Positions 16,648 to 24,943 of a stretch of 49,149 nt of DNA are shown one piece after another; position 1 is the first letter of the stretch, and the number at the start of each line of letters is the position of its first letter. The notes below the pieces were generated by a model that did not search any database, was not told the origin of the DNA, and saw nothing but the letters and a program-made list of their open reading frames with translations. The position numbers and the translations under genes are program-made. The DNA lies in assembly GCA_965369705.1 (NCBI GenBank), contig CBDURF010000003.1, positions 1 to 49,149 on the forward strand, in the 5' to 3' direction. Source of the DNA: JAGLCY01 sp965369705. GTDB lineage: Bacteria > Krumholzibacteriota > Krumholzibacteriia > LZORAL124-64-63.

Positions 16648-16683
16648 CCTCCGCATCCATCCCGCGCGGGAGCGATGCGGAGG
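16648..16683 (+). terminator. Strong hairpin after fliC, partial terminator or mRNA 3'-end stabiliser
   Basis: CCTCCGCATC at 16648-16657 pairs perfectly with GATGCGGAGG at 16674-16683, and an inner CCCGCGCGGG can pair again. No T-run follows, so it is not a classic intrinsic terminator. Placed 22 bases after the fliC stop, it could protect abundant fliC mRNA while lowering expression of flaG-fliD-fliS. Confidence 0.45.
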
Positions 16684-16760
16684 GTCGGGTCGCGAAAAGC
16701 CCGGCCTAGGGTCGGCGGATCGGACCGAACAAATTCTGCTGATTGGGAGTAAAGGGAATT

Positions 16761-16774
16761 CTCCCGAGCGGGAG
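16761..16774 (+). promoter_or_regulatory. Hairpin covering the flaG ribosome-binding site
   Basis: CTCCC (16761-16765) can pair with GGGAG (16770-16774) around a GAGC loop. GGGAG is the only Shine-Dalgarno-like sequence before the flaG ATG at 16785 and lies ten bases from it. Closing the hairpin would hide it. A GGA lies in the right arm, so CsrA is also possible here. Confidence 0.35.
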
Positions 16775-16784
16775 TGATGAAATT

Positions 16785-17210
16785 ATGAATACGATTGGAC
16801 AAAATCAGGGCATTCAGCCAACCGGACCAGGGGTTCAGGTCCCGGAACAGAAGACCAAGCTGCAGCCGACCATCGGGCGGACTGCCACCATTACGGAAGC
16901 CCCGTCCGCTCAGGATTCGCTGAGCGATACTTTGGTTCAGGCGCCGCCGGCCCAGCCCACGGGGGGCCATCAGTACCTGGATCGGGAACAGATGAGTGAA
17001 TTCGTGGCCAAGGTTTCTGAAGCCATCCGAAAGGCTTCGGTGGAACCGCATCTGGTCGGCTTTATCCCCGATCCGGATAGCAAGGGGTACCTCATCGAGA
17101 TCCGGAGGGTGGACGGCACTCTGGTTACCCGTTTTACCCCGGATAAAGTCCTCAACCTTCACGGGAATCTGGACGATCTCTCGGGCATGGTCATCGACCG
17201 GAAAACCTGA
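16785..17210 (+). CDS. flaG: FlaG-family flagellar protein
   Basis: A 141-residue protein with a Gln/Pro-rich, disordered N-terminal half and a C-terminal FlaG-type domain (SEAIRKASVEPHLVGF, then YLIEIRRVDGTLVTRFTPDKVLNL). FlaG proteins affect filament length and are commonly encoded between flagellin and fliD, as here. The start is ATG 16785; upstream codons in the frame lack a better ribosome-binding site. The usual IPP motif after the last strand is replaced by FTPDKV. Its biochemical role is not well defined even in known species. Confidence 0.8.
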   Translation: MNTIGQNQGIQPTGPGVQVPEQKTKLQPTIGRTATITEAPSAQDSLSDTLVQAPPAQPTGGHQYLDREQMSEFVAKVSEAIRKASVEPHLVGFIPDPDSKGYLIEIRRVDGTLVTRFTPDKVLNLHGNLDDLSGMVIDRKT

Positions 17211-17266
17211 TCGAAACTGCATCCCGCGGATTTGAAACAGGTTGAACGGAACCTTTGGAGTATATC

Positions 17267-18589
17267 ATGAGCTTGGTCTCATTCACCGGCCTGGCCAGCG
17301 GGCTGGATACCGCCAGCATTGTCGCCCAATTGGTGGAAATCAGGCGGCGCCCGGTCTACCGCCTGGAGAGTCGCCGGGTGGATTTCCAGAATCAACTCGC
17401 CGCCCTGTCGGTCCTCAAGACCAAACTGCTGGCCCTCCAGGAGGCCGCTTCCCAGCTGGATACCCTGCGGGAATTCACCGCCCTTGGCGCAACGTCCACC
17501 AACGAAGGGATCTTGACCGCGACGGCCGGGCCTTCCGCCGCGCCGGGAAACTACGAGATCATCGTGCAGAGCTTGGCTACGGCGCGCAAGGACATCTCCC
17601 AGGGGTACTCCTCCCCTGACGACGTTGTCGGTCAGGGCACCATATGGTTCAACGTCGGCCCCACGACCACTCCGCTGTTGCTGGCCCCCGGCACGACCCT
17701 GGCGGAGCTGAAGGATCTGATCAACAGCGACGTCGACGGGTTGAGCGCCTCCTTGATCAACGACGGATCGGGCGGGAATTCCTACTACCTCGTTCTGACC
17801 GGAGACACCGAAGGGGTTGCTGGTGATTTCACCGTCATCACCTCGGGTCTGTCCGGCGGCCTGGCTCCCGTCCTGAGCAATACCCAGGCGGCGGCTGACG
17901 CGCGACTCACCGTCGACGGCATCGCCGTCACCGCCGGCAGCAACCATCCGGACGATGTGATCAGCGGGCTGACCTTGAACCTTCATGAGGCCGATCCGGG
18001 CACCACGGTCAGGATCCAGGTGGACATGGACGGTGAACAGGTTGCGGAATCGATCAAGGCCATGGTTGACGCCTACAACGACCTGTTCGCCTACATCCAA
18101 GAACAATCAGCTCCCGATGGCGACCTGCACGGACATCCGGCGCTGCGATCGGTCCGTACCCGTATAACCAACATCTTCACTTCGCCCCTGGAAAGCGGGC
18201 TGGGCGACCTGTCAATGCTATGGGAGGTCGGCATCACCACCGGGGAAGACCGGCAGCTCGTCTGGGATCCGGAAAAATTCCAGGCGGCGCTTCAAGCTGA
18301 CTTCAGCGGGGTGCGCGATCTCTTCATCGAGCGGGAGGGAAATCTCGGCAAGGGATATCTCATCACCGCGGCCATCAAAGACATGACCGACAGCGTGTCC
18401 GGCCTTTTCAAGATTTCGAACGACGCCCTGAACAGCAAAATCCGTTCGGCGGACCAGACCATCGAACGCTATGAGCGGAGCATCGAGTCGTACCGATTGA
18501 ATCTTGAGGTCCGATTCACGGCCATGGAGCGCATGGTGGCCCAATTGCAGGCCCAGGGCAACTACCTGTCCAGCCTCTACCTCCAGTAG
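17267..18589 (+). CDS. fliD: Flagellar filament cap protein FliD
   Basis: A 440-residue cap protein. The N-terminus VSFTGLASGLDTASIVAQLV and the C-terminal coiled coil (IRSADQTIERYERSIESYR, MERMVAQLQAQGNYLSSLYL) are diagnostic. A flagellin IN-type repeat lies in the middle (about residues 95-215), with LTVDGIAVT and ISGLTLNLHEADPGTTV after it. The cap sits at the filament tip and folds incoming flagellin. GGAG is seven bases before ATG 17267. The gene ends in TAG exactly where FliD proteins usually end, showing that TAG is a true stop in this genome. Confidence 0.95.
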   Translation: MSLVSFTGLASGLDTASIVAQLVEIRRRPVYRLESRRVDFQNQLAALSVLKTKLLALQEAASQLDTLREFTALGATSTNEGILTATAGPSAAPGNYEIIVQSLATARKDISQGYSSPDDVVGQGTIWFNVGPTTTPLLLAPGTTLAELKDLINSDVDGLSASLINDGSGGNSYYLVLTGDTEGVAGDFTVITSGLSGGLAPVLSNTQAAADARLTVDGIAVTAGSNHPDDVISGLTLNLHEADPGTTVRIQVDMDGEQVAESIKAMVDAYNDLFAYIQEQSAPDGDLHGHPALRSVRTRITNIFTSPLESGLGDLSMLWEVGITTGEDRQLVWDPEKFQAALQADFSGVRDLFIEREGNLGKGYLITAAIKDMTDSVSGLFKISNDALNSKIRSADQTIERYERSIESYRLNLEVRFTAMERMVAQLQAQGNYLSSLYLQ

Positions 18590-18642
18590 ACGACCGGAGG
18601 CTGCAGGGGTGGGCAGGAAGATTTTCGCGGAGGGAAGGTGAT

Positions 18643-19092
18643 ATGGAAGTGCAGCGTTACCTCGAAACGGATATCCAGTCCATATCCCGCGAAAAACTCC
18701 TGGTGCTTCTCTACGAGAAGATGGGCAAGGATCTGCTGGAGGCGCGCCTGGCGATCGCCGCGGGTGACCGGATCCGCATGGCCGACAGGATTACCCACTC
18801 CCAGCAGATCATCACCGAGCTGTGCAACGCCCTCGACCACACGGTCGGCGGAGAAATCTCCCGCAACCTGGAAGCCCTTTACGATTTTCTCTTCGTGGAG
18901 CATCTGGCCGTCCTGGTGGATCAGGACCCTCGGCATGTGGACCATTGTCTGGCAGTCCTGACTCCCCTACTCGCCGCCTGGCGTGAAATTCCGCCCGGCA
19001 CCGCAGAAGAGGCCGCCCGGTTACGGTCTCGCCAACTGCCCGAAGATGCACCGGATTCCGACCCCACATCCCTCTTCTCGGTATCGGCGTGA
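18643..19092 (+). CDS. fliS: Flagellin export chaperone FliS
   Basis: A 149-residue all-helical protein matching FliS: RYLETDIQSISREKLLVLLYEKMGKDLLEARLAI at the start (key part SREKLLVLLYEKM), a central ITHSQQIITELCNALDHTVGGEIS and LYDFLFVEHL. FliS binds the flagellin C-terminus in the cytoplasm, prevents early polymerisation and delivers it to FlhA. Ribosome-binding sequence GGAGG plus AAGGTG precedes the ATG. The C-terminal tail beyond about residue 120 is longer than in most FliS proteins. It follows fliD in block C. Confidence 0.92.
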   Translation: MEVQRYLETDIQSISREKLLVLLYEKMGKDLLEARLAIAAGDRIRMADRITHSQQIITELCNALDHTVGGEISRNLEALYDFLFVEHLAVLVDQDPRHVDHCLAVLTPLLAAWREIPPGTAEEAARLRSRQLPEDAPDSDPTSLFSVSA

Positions 19093-19093
19093 C

Positions 19094-19438
19094 ATGGAAC
19101 TTCCGCGCAGCATCCAACTGGCCGGCGACCTGACCGAGCAGCTGCAGGCCGCTCTTGAAATCCATGACCTGGAGAGCTGTCGTGATCTTCTGGAGCAACG
19201 GGAGCAAGCCATGGCGGATTTCGAAAGGGCCCATCGGTCGGCTTCGGAAGGGGAACGGGACACCTGCCTGACCGCCATGGCCGCGCTGCACCGGGCCGAT
19301 GACGATTTACAGGAACGGTCGAAGGACATCCTGGCGATGTTCGCGGCGGAATTCAGGGAGCAGTTGGGGTTACCGGCCCATGGGATTCATCCCGCCGGTG
19401 GGGATCCTCTCCAGGCCTGCCTGGACAGAAAAGCATAA
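19094..19438 (+). CDS. Small helical FliT-like protein
   Basis: A 114-residue helical, acidic protein starting one base after the fliS stop. Position directly after fliD-fliS, size and the pattern of paired helices (DLTEQLQAALEIHDLESCRDLLEQREQAM) suggest a FliT-type chaperone for FliD. FliT sequences are too variable to be sure. The ATG at 19094 is preferred because the upstream extension overlaps fliS in another frame. The tail after HGIHPAGG is not predicted to be helical. Confidence 0.6.
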   Translation: MELPRSIQLAGDLTEQLQAALEIHDLESCRDLLEQREQAMADFERAHRSASEGERDTCLTAMAALHRADDDLQERSKDILAMFAAEFREQLGLPAHGIHPAGGDPLQACLDRKA

Positions 19439-19485
19439 TCCGCAAAAAACCAGTCGTGGACAGATTCAGGGGTGAAGCCGATTCA

Positions 19486-19785
19486 TCAACCGGCGCCTTC
19501 TCCCCGGCCCTTGATAGGACCCTCATTCCCGTCCCCGTCCCCGTTCCCGTCCCCATCTCCATCCCGGATCTTCTTGCGGATTCCGTCGAGGTCCACCTTT
19601 TGGGATTCCGCGGCGCCCAGCATGGAGCTTTTGATCTCCTCGTAGATCTCGTGCCGGTGAACGGGTATGGACCGCGGCGCGTCGATTCCGATCTGGACCT
19701 GGTCACCACGTATGTCGACGATCATGATGGAGATGTCGTCTCCAATCATGATCTTTTCGTTGCGCTTTCGGCTGAGTATGAGCAC
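19486..19785 (-). CDS. csrA: Translational regulator CsrA with a long Asp/Gly/Asn tail
   Basis: Residues 1-60 are a standard CsrA: MLILSRKRNEKIMIGDDI, then VQIGIDAPRSIPVHRHEIYEEI, including the RNA-contacting LILSRK strand and the VHRHEIY region. The family protein is a small RNA-binding dimer that recognises GGA in leaders and usually ends by residue 60-75. Here it is 99 residues, with a tail reading RDGDGDGNGDGDGNEG and then a Gly/Lys/Arg-rich end. The tail is coded by tandem six-base units at 19525-19566. It follows fliW in block B, the gene pair that controls flagellin translation in other bacteria. Confidence 0.95.
   Translation of the reverse strand: MLILSRKRNEKIMIGDDISIMIVDIRGDQVQIGIDAPRSIPVHRHEIYEEIKSSMLGAAESQKVDLDGIRKKIRDGDGDGNGDGDGNEGPIKGRGEGAG
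19525..19566. repeat. Hexanucleotide tandem repeat in the csrA 3' end
   Basis: Seven consecutive six-base units (ATTCCC, GTCCCC, GTCCCC, GTTCCC, GTCCCC, ATCTCC, ATCCCG). On the minus strand they encode alternating Gly and Asp/Asn. Unit gain or loss would keep the frame and only change tail length, so this could be a length-variable tract. Confidence 0.85.
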
Positions 19786-19838
19786 GGGACCTCCCTGTCC
19801 TGTCTCCGGAATGCCGCACGGCGCATGCCGGGTCGAGG

Positions 19839-20432
19839 CTAAACCCCGGCGGGCTCGGGCGTTTCCACGTCGGATCGGACCTGAGACTGACCGGTTTCGG
19901 ACGAAGAATCAAGCTTTTCTTGACTTGGAGCTTGACCAGGTTCCTTTCCGTCAACGGTCACCTGTATATTCTCCGACGACTGGACATCTACGGCAAGCCC
20001 AAATTTCAAGTAATTCATTTCCTGCTGCACACTCAAATCCGGGTCACTCAAGACCAGCTGGAGACCCTGACGGGTGTCCACGTTGATCACCAAAGGCGCC
20101 AACAGGTTACCCGTGATCCGGGTTCCCCCGGGGTAGACGGTGGTGATGATGAAAATCGCCAGCCATTCCCCCTCCTTTCCCTTGAGAATCGGTTCCGAGG
20201 CCGACGGAATGGAAATATCGTAGGTGTCGGCGAAAAAGGCCGGCTGGCTGATCGGAAAACCGAAATCCCCCCTGTCCAGAGACTGGAACCACTTCATGGG
20301 GAGATCATCGCCCATTTCAAGGACCAGCCAGTTGCGGAGATCGGGCATGCCCACCAGGCCCTCGGGCAGCTGGACGACGTCCTCGTCGCGGTAGGCAAGT
20401 TCTCCGAAGCGCACGGTCTGAATCTTAGGCAT
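19839..20432 (-). CDS. fliW: Flagellar assembly factor FliW
   Basis: A 197-residue protein with FliW features: TVRFGELAYRDEDVVQLPEGLVGMPDLRNWLVLE, a GNLLAPLVINVDTRQGLQLVL strand pair (key parts NLLAPLVIN, TRQGLQLVL) and a compact beta-barrel length of about 150. FliW binds either flagellin or CsrA; when flagellin is exported, freed FliW sequesters CsrA and flagellin translation rises. The start MPKIQTVRFG at 20432 fits the family; the frame is open 22 codons further with no similarity. A disordered Ser/Glu/Pro-rich tail of about 40 residues is extra. The gene sits between flgL and csrA. Confidence 0.95.
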   Translation of the reverse strand: MPKIQTVRFGELAYRDEDVVQLPEGLVGMPDLRNWLVLEMGDDLPMKWFQSLDRGDFGFPISQPAFFADTYDISIPSASEPILKGKEGEWLAIFIITTVYPGGTRITGNLLAPLVINVDTRQGLQLVLSDPDLSVQQEMNYLKFGLAVDVQSSENIQVTVDGKEPGQAPSQEKLDSSSETGQSQVRSDVETPEPAGV

Positions 20433-20482
20433 CGTTAGCTCCTTGTCGGTCGAAGCCGGATTCCACCGGCTCATCCCACTTG

Positions 20483-22024
20483 TTAACGCAGGTACCACAT
20501 CAGGTTGTTTTCAAAGAGCTTGCTTGTTACAAGCAAACTGGCCTGATAACTGGCCTCAGCCCTGCTCAGGTCTGTGGCCACCCTGGCCACGTCGACATCG
20601 CGTTCCAGGGACAGGTTGGAGTTCAACCTTTCGTCCCTGTGCAGAAGGATTCTTTCGGCCCAATCCAGATCGTTCTCCCGGCCGCCGATTTTTACCAGGA
20701 GCCCGTTCACGGTCCGGCTCATGGCCAAGAGTTCGCTGACCGCGCCCAGGACGGCGTCCTTGTCACCAGCCAGCAGGGAGGTCTGTAGGTCCTCCATGAC
20801 GCCGAAAAGTCGTACGGGAGTTCCTTCGCCGCTGATCCCCAGGGCAGTGGCGGTACCTGTGCCGTCCGCATCCCGGATGGTGAAGGCGGTGGAACTGGGC
20901 CCAACGACCTGCAGGAAACCGTCCTGGAGAAGCAATTCCATGCCCGGCATGGAGGCAGCAAACTGATCCTGGATGTCGCCCAGGGTCGTCGCGGCGCCAA
21001 GATTGAGGTTGGTGACTCCTCCCTCCCACTGGATTTCCAGGGACCCCAGGGGCAGATTTCCTGCCAGGGCGGGGATTTCGCTCAGCAGCGTGCCGCGGTC
21101 CGGATTGGTCCTGATATCTGATCCCCGCAGGGTGTTGCCGTCGGTCGCGGCGTTGATGCCCAGGGACAGGGCCGTGCCGCCACCCTCAATCTCTCCAACG
21201 GTCAAAGGACCGCTCCCGGTAAGGACCAGGCCCAAACCATCCTCGGATATGGTGGCTGCGACGACTCCCTTGGTGCTGGTCTGGATTCTGCTGATCACGT
21301 CCCCGACGGTGACCGCGTCCGACAGGTCGATCCGGTAACTTGTCCCATTCCCCAGGGTGATGGAGATACTGCCGGCTTGCCAGCCCTCCCCCTGGTTCAG
21401 ATCCGCCAGAAGAGTCGTGTCTCTTAGAGCAGGCCCCAGATTGACCTGTCCGCCGAGGCTCGCCGCCTGGCTGCCCATGAAGATGTCTCCTGGAATATTC
21501 AGGACCATAGTGGAATTGGGCCCGGTGCGGCCGCTGACCTCGCCATTGTCGCCAATGTAGCTCACCGTTCCGCCGCTCATGACGAAGGGTGCTTGGTCGG
21601 TGCGCCGGCCGGCGAAGATGTAGTGGCTCTCGATGGAGGTGTTCAGGATTTCCAGCATGCGCCCTACCAGGTTATCCACTTCCTCGGCGGAGTTTTTCAT
21701 GGTCTCCGGGTTGGCCAGCGTGGAGGATTCCCTCAAGGCGATGACCCGCACGTCGGCCAGGATTTCACTCAGGTCCTGCAGGGCGATATCCGTTCCGTCC
21801 ACCAGTGTCCGGCTTCGGCTGATGTTGCTCAGGTAGCTGTCGTTCCGGGTGATCAGGGAGTTGAGGCGTTGGATAGTGCTTACGGCACGTGGGTCATCCG
21901 CGTAGGAATTGACCCGTTGCAGGCTGCCGGCCATGCGCTGCTGCTCCAGCAAACGGTTCAAACTGCGGTTGAGATCCCCGACGAGAATCAAGGACAGGTA
22001 GCTGTCGGTAATGCGGATGCTCAT
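20483..22024 (-). CDS. flgL: Flagellar hook-filament junction protein FlgL
   Basis: A 513-residue junction protein. The N-terminal flagellin-like helices (MSIRITDSYLSLILVGDLNR, SADDP replaced by SYADDPRAV, IQRLNSLITRNDSYL) and C-terminal helices (AERILLHRDERLNSNLSLER, DLSRAEASYQASLLV) bracket a large insert. The insert has two copies of a flagellin IN-like beta motif (LSDAVTVGDVISRIQ... and LGAATTLGDIQDQFA...), each ending in a GTATALGI/ALSLGIN segment. E. coli FlgL is about 317 residues, so this one is much enlarged. It is exported and joins hook to filament. It follows flgK by 13 bases. Confidence 0.93.
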   Translation of the reverse strand: MSIRITDSYLSLILVGDLNRSLNRLLEQQRMAGSLQRVNSYADDPRAVSTIQRLNSLITRNDSYLSNISRSRTLVDGTDIALQDLSEILADVRVIALRESSTLANPETMKNSAEEVDNLVGRMLEILNTSIESHYIFAGRRTDQAPFVMSGGTVSYIGDNGEVSGRTGPNSTMVLNIPGDIFMGSQAASLGGQVNLGPALRDTTLLADLNQGEGWQAGSISITLGNGTSYRIDLSDAVTVGDVISRIQTSTKGVVAATISEDGLGLVLTGSGPLTVGEIEGGGTALSLGINAATDGNTLRGSDIRTNPDRGTLLSEIPALAGNLPLGSLEIQWEGGVTNLNLGAATTLGDIQDQFAASMPGMELLLQDGFLQVVGPSSTAFTIRDADGTGTATALGISGEGTPVRLFGVMEDLQTSLLAGDKDAVLGAVSELLAMSRTVNGLLVKIGGRENDLDWAERILLHRDERLNSNLSLERDVDVARVATDLSRAEASYQASLLVTSKLFENNLMWYLR

Positions 22025-22037
22025 TGCCTATCTTCCC

Positions 22038-23408
22038 TTACACGATATTCAGCAGGGTGTCGTACATCTCCTGCACCGTGGCGATCACTTTGGCGGCCGC
22101 GTTGTAACTATTCTGGTAGCGCACCAGGTTGGCCCCCTCCTCGTCGAGGCTCACCCCGCTGATGCTGGCCATTCTGGCCGAGAGGGAGGCCACCACGCTC
22201 AACTGGTTTTCCACCATGAATTGAAAACTGCTGCTGCTGCCGGCCACGTCCGTGATGACAAACCGGTAGGACTCGTTGACCGATTTCCGGTCCGGCCCGT
22301 ACAGGCTGGCGCGGCCCAGGTCGGCGATTGCCAGGGCGATGTCGTTGTCGGCCGCGGTCCCCGTCCGTCCGGTGGCCACCAGGCTTTCATTGTTGAGCAG
22401 GGCCTCGTTGACGCCGATGGTATGCATGCTGTCACCGGTGAAGAACATCACGCCCCGGCCGCCGGCGGTCAGACCCTGGGTGTGCAGGCCGTTGACTTCC
22501 GCGATCAACTGCCGGGCCACCGAGTCCAGATGTTCCCGAACCTCGCGGACATGGATATTCTTGGCCGCCAGCAGTCCTTCCAGCCTCCCGGGTGAAAGCG
22601 CGACATCCTGCTGGTTTCCTTCGGTCACCACGGCAAAGGTGTATCCGTCGCCGTCGGGCCGGTAGATTCCCTCGAACAGGGTGACCCGGTCCCTGGTGAC
22701 CATGGTGCGTCCGGCCAGGATGATGTCCTTGGAACCGTCTTGGCGCTCCAGGACCGAAACCTCGGCAAGTTCGGACAGCTGGGTGATCTTCAGATCCCGC
22801 TGGTCACGCAGGTCGTTGGCGGGTTGTCCGTTGGTCTCCGCCACCATGACCTGGCGGTTGAGTTCACCAATTTCCTGCAGCAGCCGGTTGAGGTTCTCGG
22901 CTTCAGCCTGGATACTTTTTTCCAGGTCCGTTTCGAGTCTTCGCAAGGCCTCATCGATGGCCTGGAAATCCGCCACCAGGGTCTCGGCCTTGGCCACGAC
23001 ATTCAGCTTGAGGCTTGCGTTGAAGGGCGGCTGGGCCAGGTCGTTCCAGGCTTCGAAAAAGTTGTTGAGGGCGTCGCCCAGGTGGTCGTTTTCCACCGAC
23101 CCGAGGATGCCCTCGATGTCGTACAGCGCCGTGTCGACCGCGGCATAGGAAAATAGACGCGAGGTCTGCGACCTCAGGTTGCCCAGCAGGAATTCATCCT
23201 GGATGCGGCGGATCCCCAGTACTTCGACACCTCGCCCGATGGCCCCGTAAGCCAGGATTTCCGGACGTCTGGTGCCGAAAATGACATCCTGTCGATTGAA
23301 GCCGGGAGTATTGGCGTTGGCGATGTTGTGTCCACTGGTGGCCAGACCGGCCTGGGCAGCCATCAGGGCCGACAGGCTGTTGTCCATGATCGCATTCAGT
23401 CCTGACAT
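22038..23408 (-). CDS. flgK: Flagellar hook-associated protein FlgK
   Basis: A 456-residue protein. The N-terminus ALMAAQAGLATSGHNIANAN followed by TPGFNRQ is the rod/hook-family motif, and the C-terminus VSLDEEGANLVRYQNSYNAA then KVIATVQEMYDTLLNIV is the FlgK hallmark. The mid-part has the helical LRDQRDLKITQLSELAEVSV segment. It forms the first hook-filament junction ring. Start ATG 23408 gives MSGLNAIMDN; the frame is open 26 codons further, overlapping flgN, with no family character. It sits between its chaperone gene flgN and flgL. Confidence 0.95.
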   Translation of the reverse strand: MSGLNAIMDNSLSALMAAQAGLATSGHNIANANTPGFNRQDVIFGTRRPEILAYGAIGRGVEVLGIRRIQDEFLLGNLRSQTSRLFSYAAVDTALYDIEGILGSVENDHLGDALNNFFEAWNDLAQPPFNASLKLNVVAKAETLVADFQAIDEALRRLETDLEKSIQAEAENLNRLLQEIGELNRQVMVAETNGQPANDLRDQRDLKITQLSELAEVSVLERQDGSKDIILAGRTMVTRDRVTLFEGIYRPDGDGYTFAVVTEGNQQDVALSPGRLEGLLAAKNIHVREVREHLDSVARQLIAEVNGLHTQGLTAGGRGVMFFTGDSMHTIGVNEALLNNESLVATGRTGTAADNDIALAIADLGRASLYGPDRKSVNESYRFVITDVAGSSSSFQFMVENQLSVVASLSARMASISGVSLDEEGANLVRYQNSYNAAAKVIATVQEMYDTLLNIV

Positions 23409-23419
23409 GGGTGGTCCTT

Positions 23420-23947
23420 TCAGGCCTGCCGCACGATGACGCCGCCGGGGCCGCGCCCCAGGTTGCGTGCGTCCTCGTCGTAACAACCAGCCGGGTTTTC
23501 GAGCACCGCACTCTTGAATATCTCCGCTTCCTCATGGACGAGGTCGAGACAGAACTCGGCCAACAGGCGATTCAACTCATTTTGTCGGGCCAATTTTGCC
23601 GCTACCCGGCGAACTTGGCCGAGGGCCCCGGCCACGGTTCGTTTGGTCTCGGGGTCCGTATAGTCCAGAAGGTCCTCCACCCTTCCCGGTGGAATGCTCA
23701 GCCCGTTTTTGGAGGCTAGTTCTCCGACATACCGCTCGCGAGCTATCCTGGCTTCGTCGGCCAAGGGCAGGTAGCGGCCCCATTCCTTGGCATTCGCCTC
23801 CAGACGGTCCACATCTTGCCGTTGCATGTAAGAATTCTGACGCCAGGCCAACCGCAGCAGTCTCCGGTATTGTGTGCCTTCCATGTCGAGAACGGCTCCC
23901 AAACGGAGGCAATCCTCGTTTTTCAGCCTGGTGACATCGTTTTGCAT
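23420..23947 (-). CDS. flgN: Flagellar export chaperone FlgN
   Basis: A 175-residue helical protein placed directly before flgK and flgL, whose products FlgN escorts in known systems. Visible FlgN-like parts are the N-terminal amphipathic helix (LRLGAVLDMEGTQYRRLLRL), a central LPLADEARIARERYVGELA and a C-terminal helix rich in Leu and Glu (NELNRLLAEFCLDLVHEEAE). The tail ends in a Gly-rich segment. FlgN is poorly conserved, so the call leans on position and helix content. Confidence 0.8.
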   Translation of the reverse strand: MQNDVTRLKNEDCLRLGAVLDMEGTQYRRLLRLAWRQNSYMQRQDVDRLEANAKEWGRYLPLADEARIARERYVGELASKNGLSIPPGRVEDLLDYTDPETKRTVAGALGQVRRVAAKLARQNELNRLLAEFCLDLVHEEAEIFKSAVLENPAGCYDEDARNLGRGPGGVIVRQA

Positions 23948-23987
23948 TTCCGCAGCTCCTCACGGGATTTGAGCTAAATGACTTGTT

Positions 23988-24923
23988 CTAGGGGCCGGGG
24001 GACGCCAGATGCGTGCCACCACCCAGTTGTTCGTACCTTTCCAGGACTCTATTGACATAGCGCCTTGTTTCCGGAAATGGAGGCACCTTTCCCCCCAAGC
24101 GGTCCACCGTGCCAGGTCCGGCGTTATAGGCTGCCAGGGCCACATCCAGTTTCCCGGCGAATTTTCCCAACATGTCCGCCAGGTAGCGAGCTCCGCCGTG
24201 CAGATTCTGGGCCGCATCGGTTCGGTCCTCCACGCCCAGATCCCGGGCTGTGTCGGGCATCAACTGCATCAGGCCCAAGGCGCCCTTGTTCGAGCGGGCA
24301 CGTGGATCTCCGCCCGATTCCTCCATCATCACCGACAGGATGAGGGCGGGATCAAGACCGGACCCTCGGGCGGCGCTCTCGATTTCCCGTTCGAACCTTT
24401 TCAGAGTGTCGGCAACGGCCGGTTCCTGTTGTTCGGCCAAGTGGGCCAACCGCTTCCTGGCGGCCGCTTCGGGACCGACCGAAATCATGTTCCGATAGCG
24501 CGACAGGACTTTGGGCGAAGGTGGACCCTGGACCGGTCCACCGGATTCGGGGCTTGCCGAATCCGCGCTCGGGTCCCGGGAAAGTTGTCTTACGATCATG
24601 TCCGCAATGCCCATGCCCGAATGTCCCATGGCCAGAGTCTTGGCGATTTCGGCATCATGCATCTGCCGGTAGAATTTCGTGGCGCCGCCGCCGTTGAAAA
24701 GTTCGTTGGCGGGAACCGTCTGGCGCATGGCCTTCAGGAGGGTGTTCAGGAATACCCCTTCGAATTCCTGGGCGGCTTTCTCCAGGCCCGCCTTTTCGGC
24801 TGGGGAGCTGGTTGTTCCGGACTTTTCCACCTCGTCGAGGGACCGCAGAAGACGCACCTGTCCGGCCCGCTCACCCGCCGCGGCGACCAGCCTGTCCAGA
24901 GACTCCAGCCCCGGAAATTCCAT
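23988..24923 (-). CDS. flgJ: FlgJ rod-cap domain fused to a lytic transglycosylase
   Basis: A 311-residue fusion. Residues about 44-113 are the FlgJ rod-binding domain (AAQEFEGVFLNTLLKAMRQT, GMGIADMIVRQL). Residues about 178-300 are a GH23 SLT-type transglycosylase: candidate catalytic E202 in MMEESGGDPRA, GLMQLMP (217-223) and AYNAGPG (265-271). In E. coli the FlgJ muramidase half is instead a glucosaminidase-type domain. The product would cap the growing rod and open peptidoglycan for it. No Sec signal is present, as expected for type III export. It ends in TAG at the normal place. Confidence 0.9.
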   Translation of the reverse strand: MEFPGLESLDRLVAAAGERAGQVRLLRSLDEVEKSGTTSSPAEKAGLEKAAQEFEGVFLNTLLKAMRQTVPANELFNGGGATKFYRQMHDAEIAKTLAMGHSGMGIADMIVRQLSRDPSADSASPESGGPVQGPPSPKVLSRYRNMISVGPEAAARKRLAHLAEQQEPAVADTLKRFEREIESAARGSGLDPALILSVMMEESGGDPRARSNKGALGLMQLMPDTARDLGVEDRTDAAQNLHGGARYLADMLGKFAGKLDVALAAYNAGPGTVDRLGGKVPPFPETRRYVNRVLERYEQLGGGTHLASPGP

Positions 24924-24943
24924 CGACGGCTCCTTCGGTTCTC

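Noticed and set aside
19525..19566. CRISPR-like direct repeats
   Set aside because: Units are only six bases, contiguous and inside the csrA reading frame, with no spacers.
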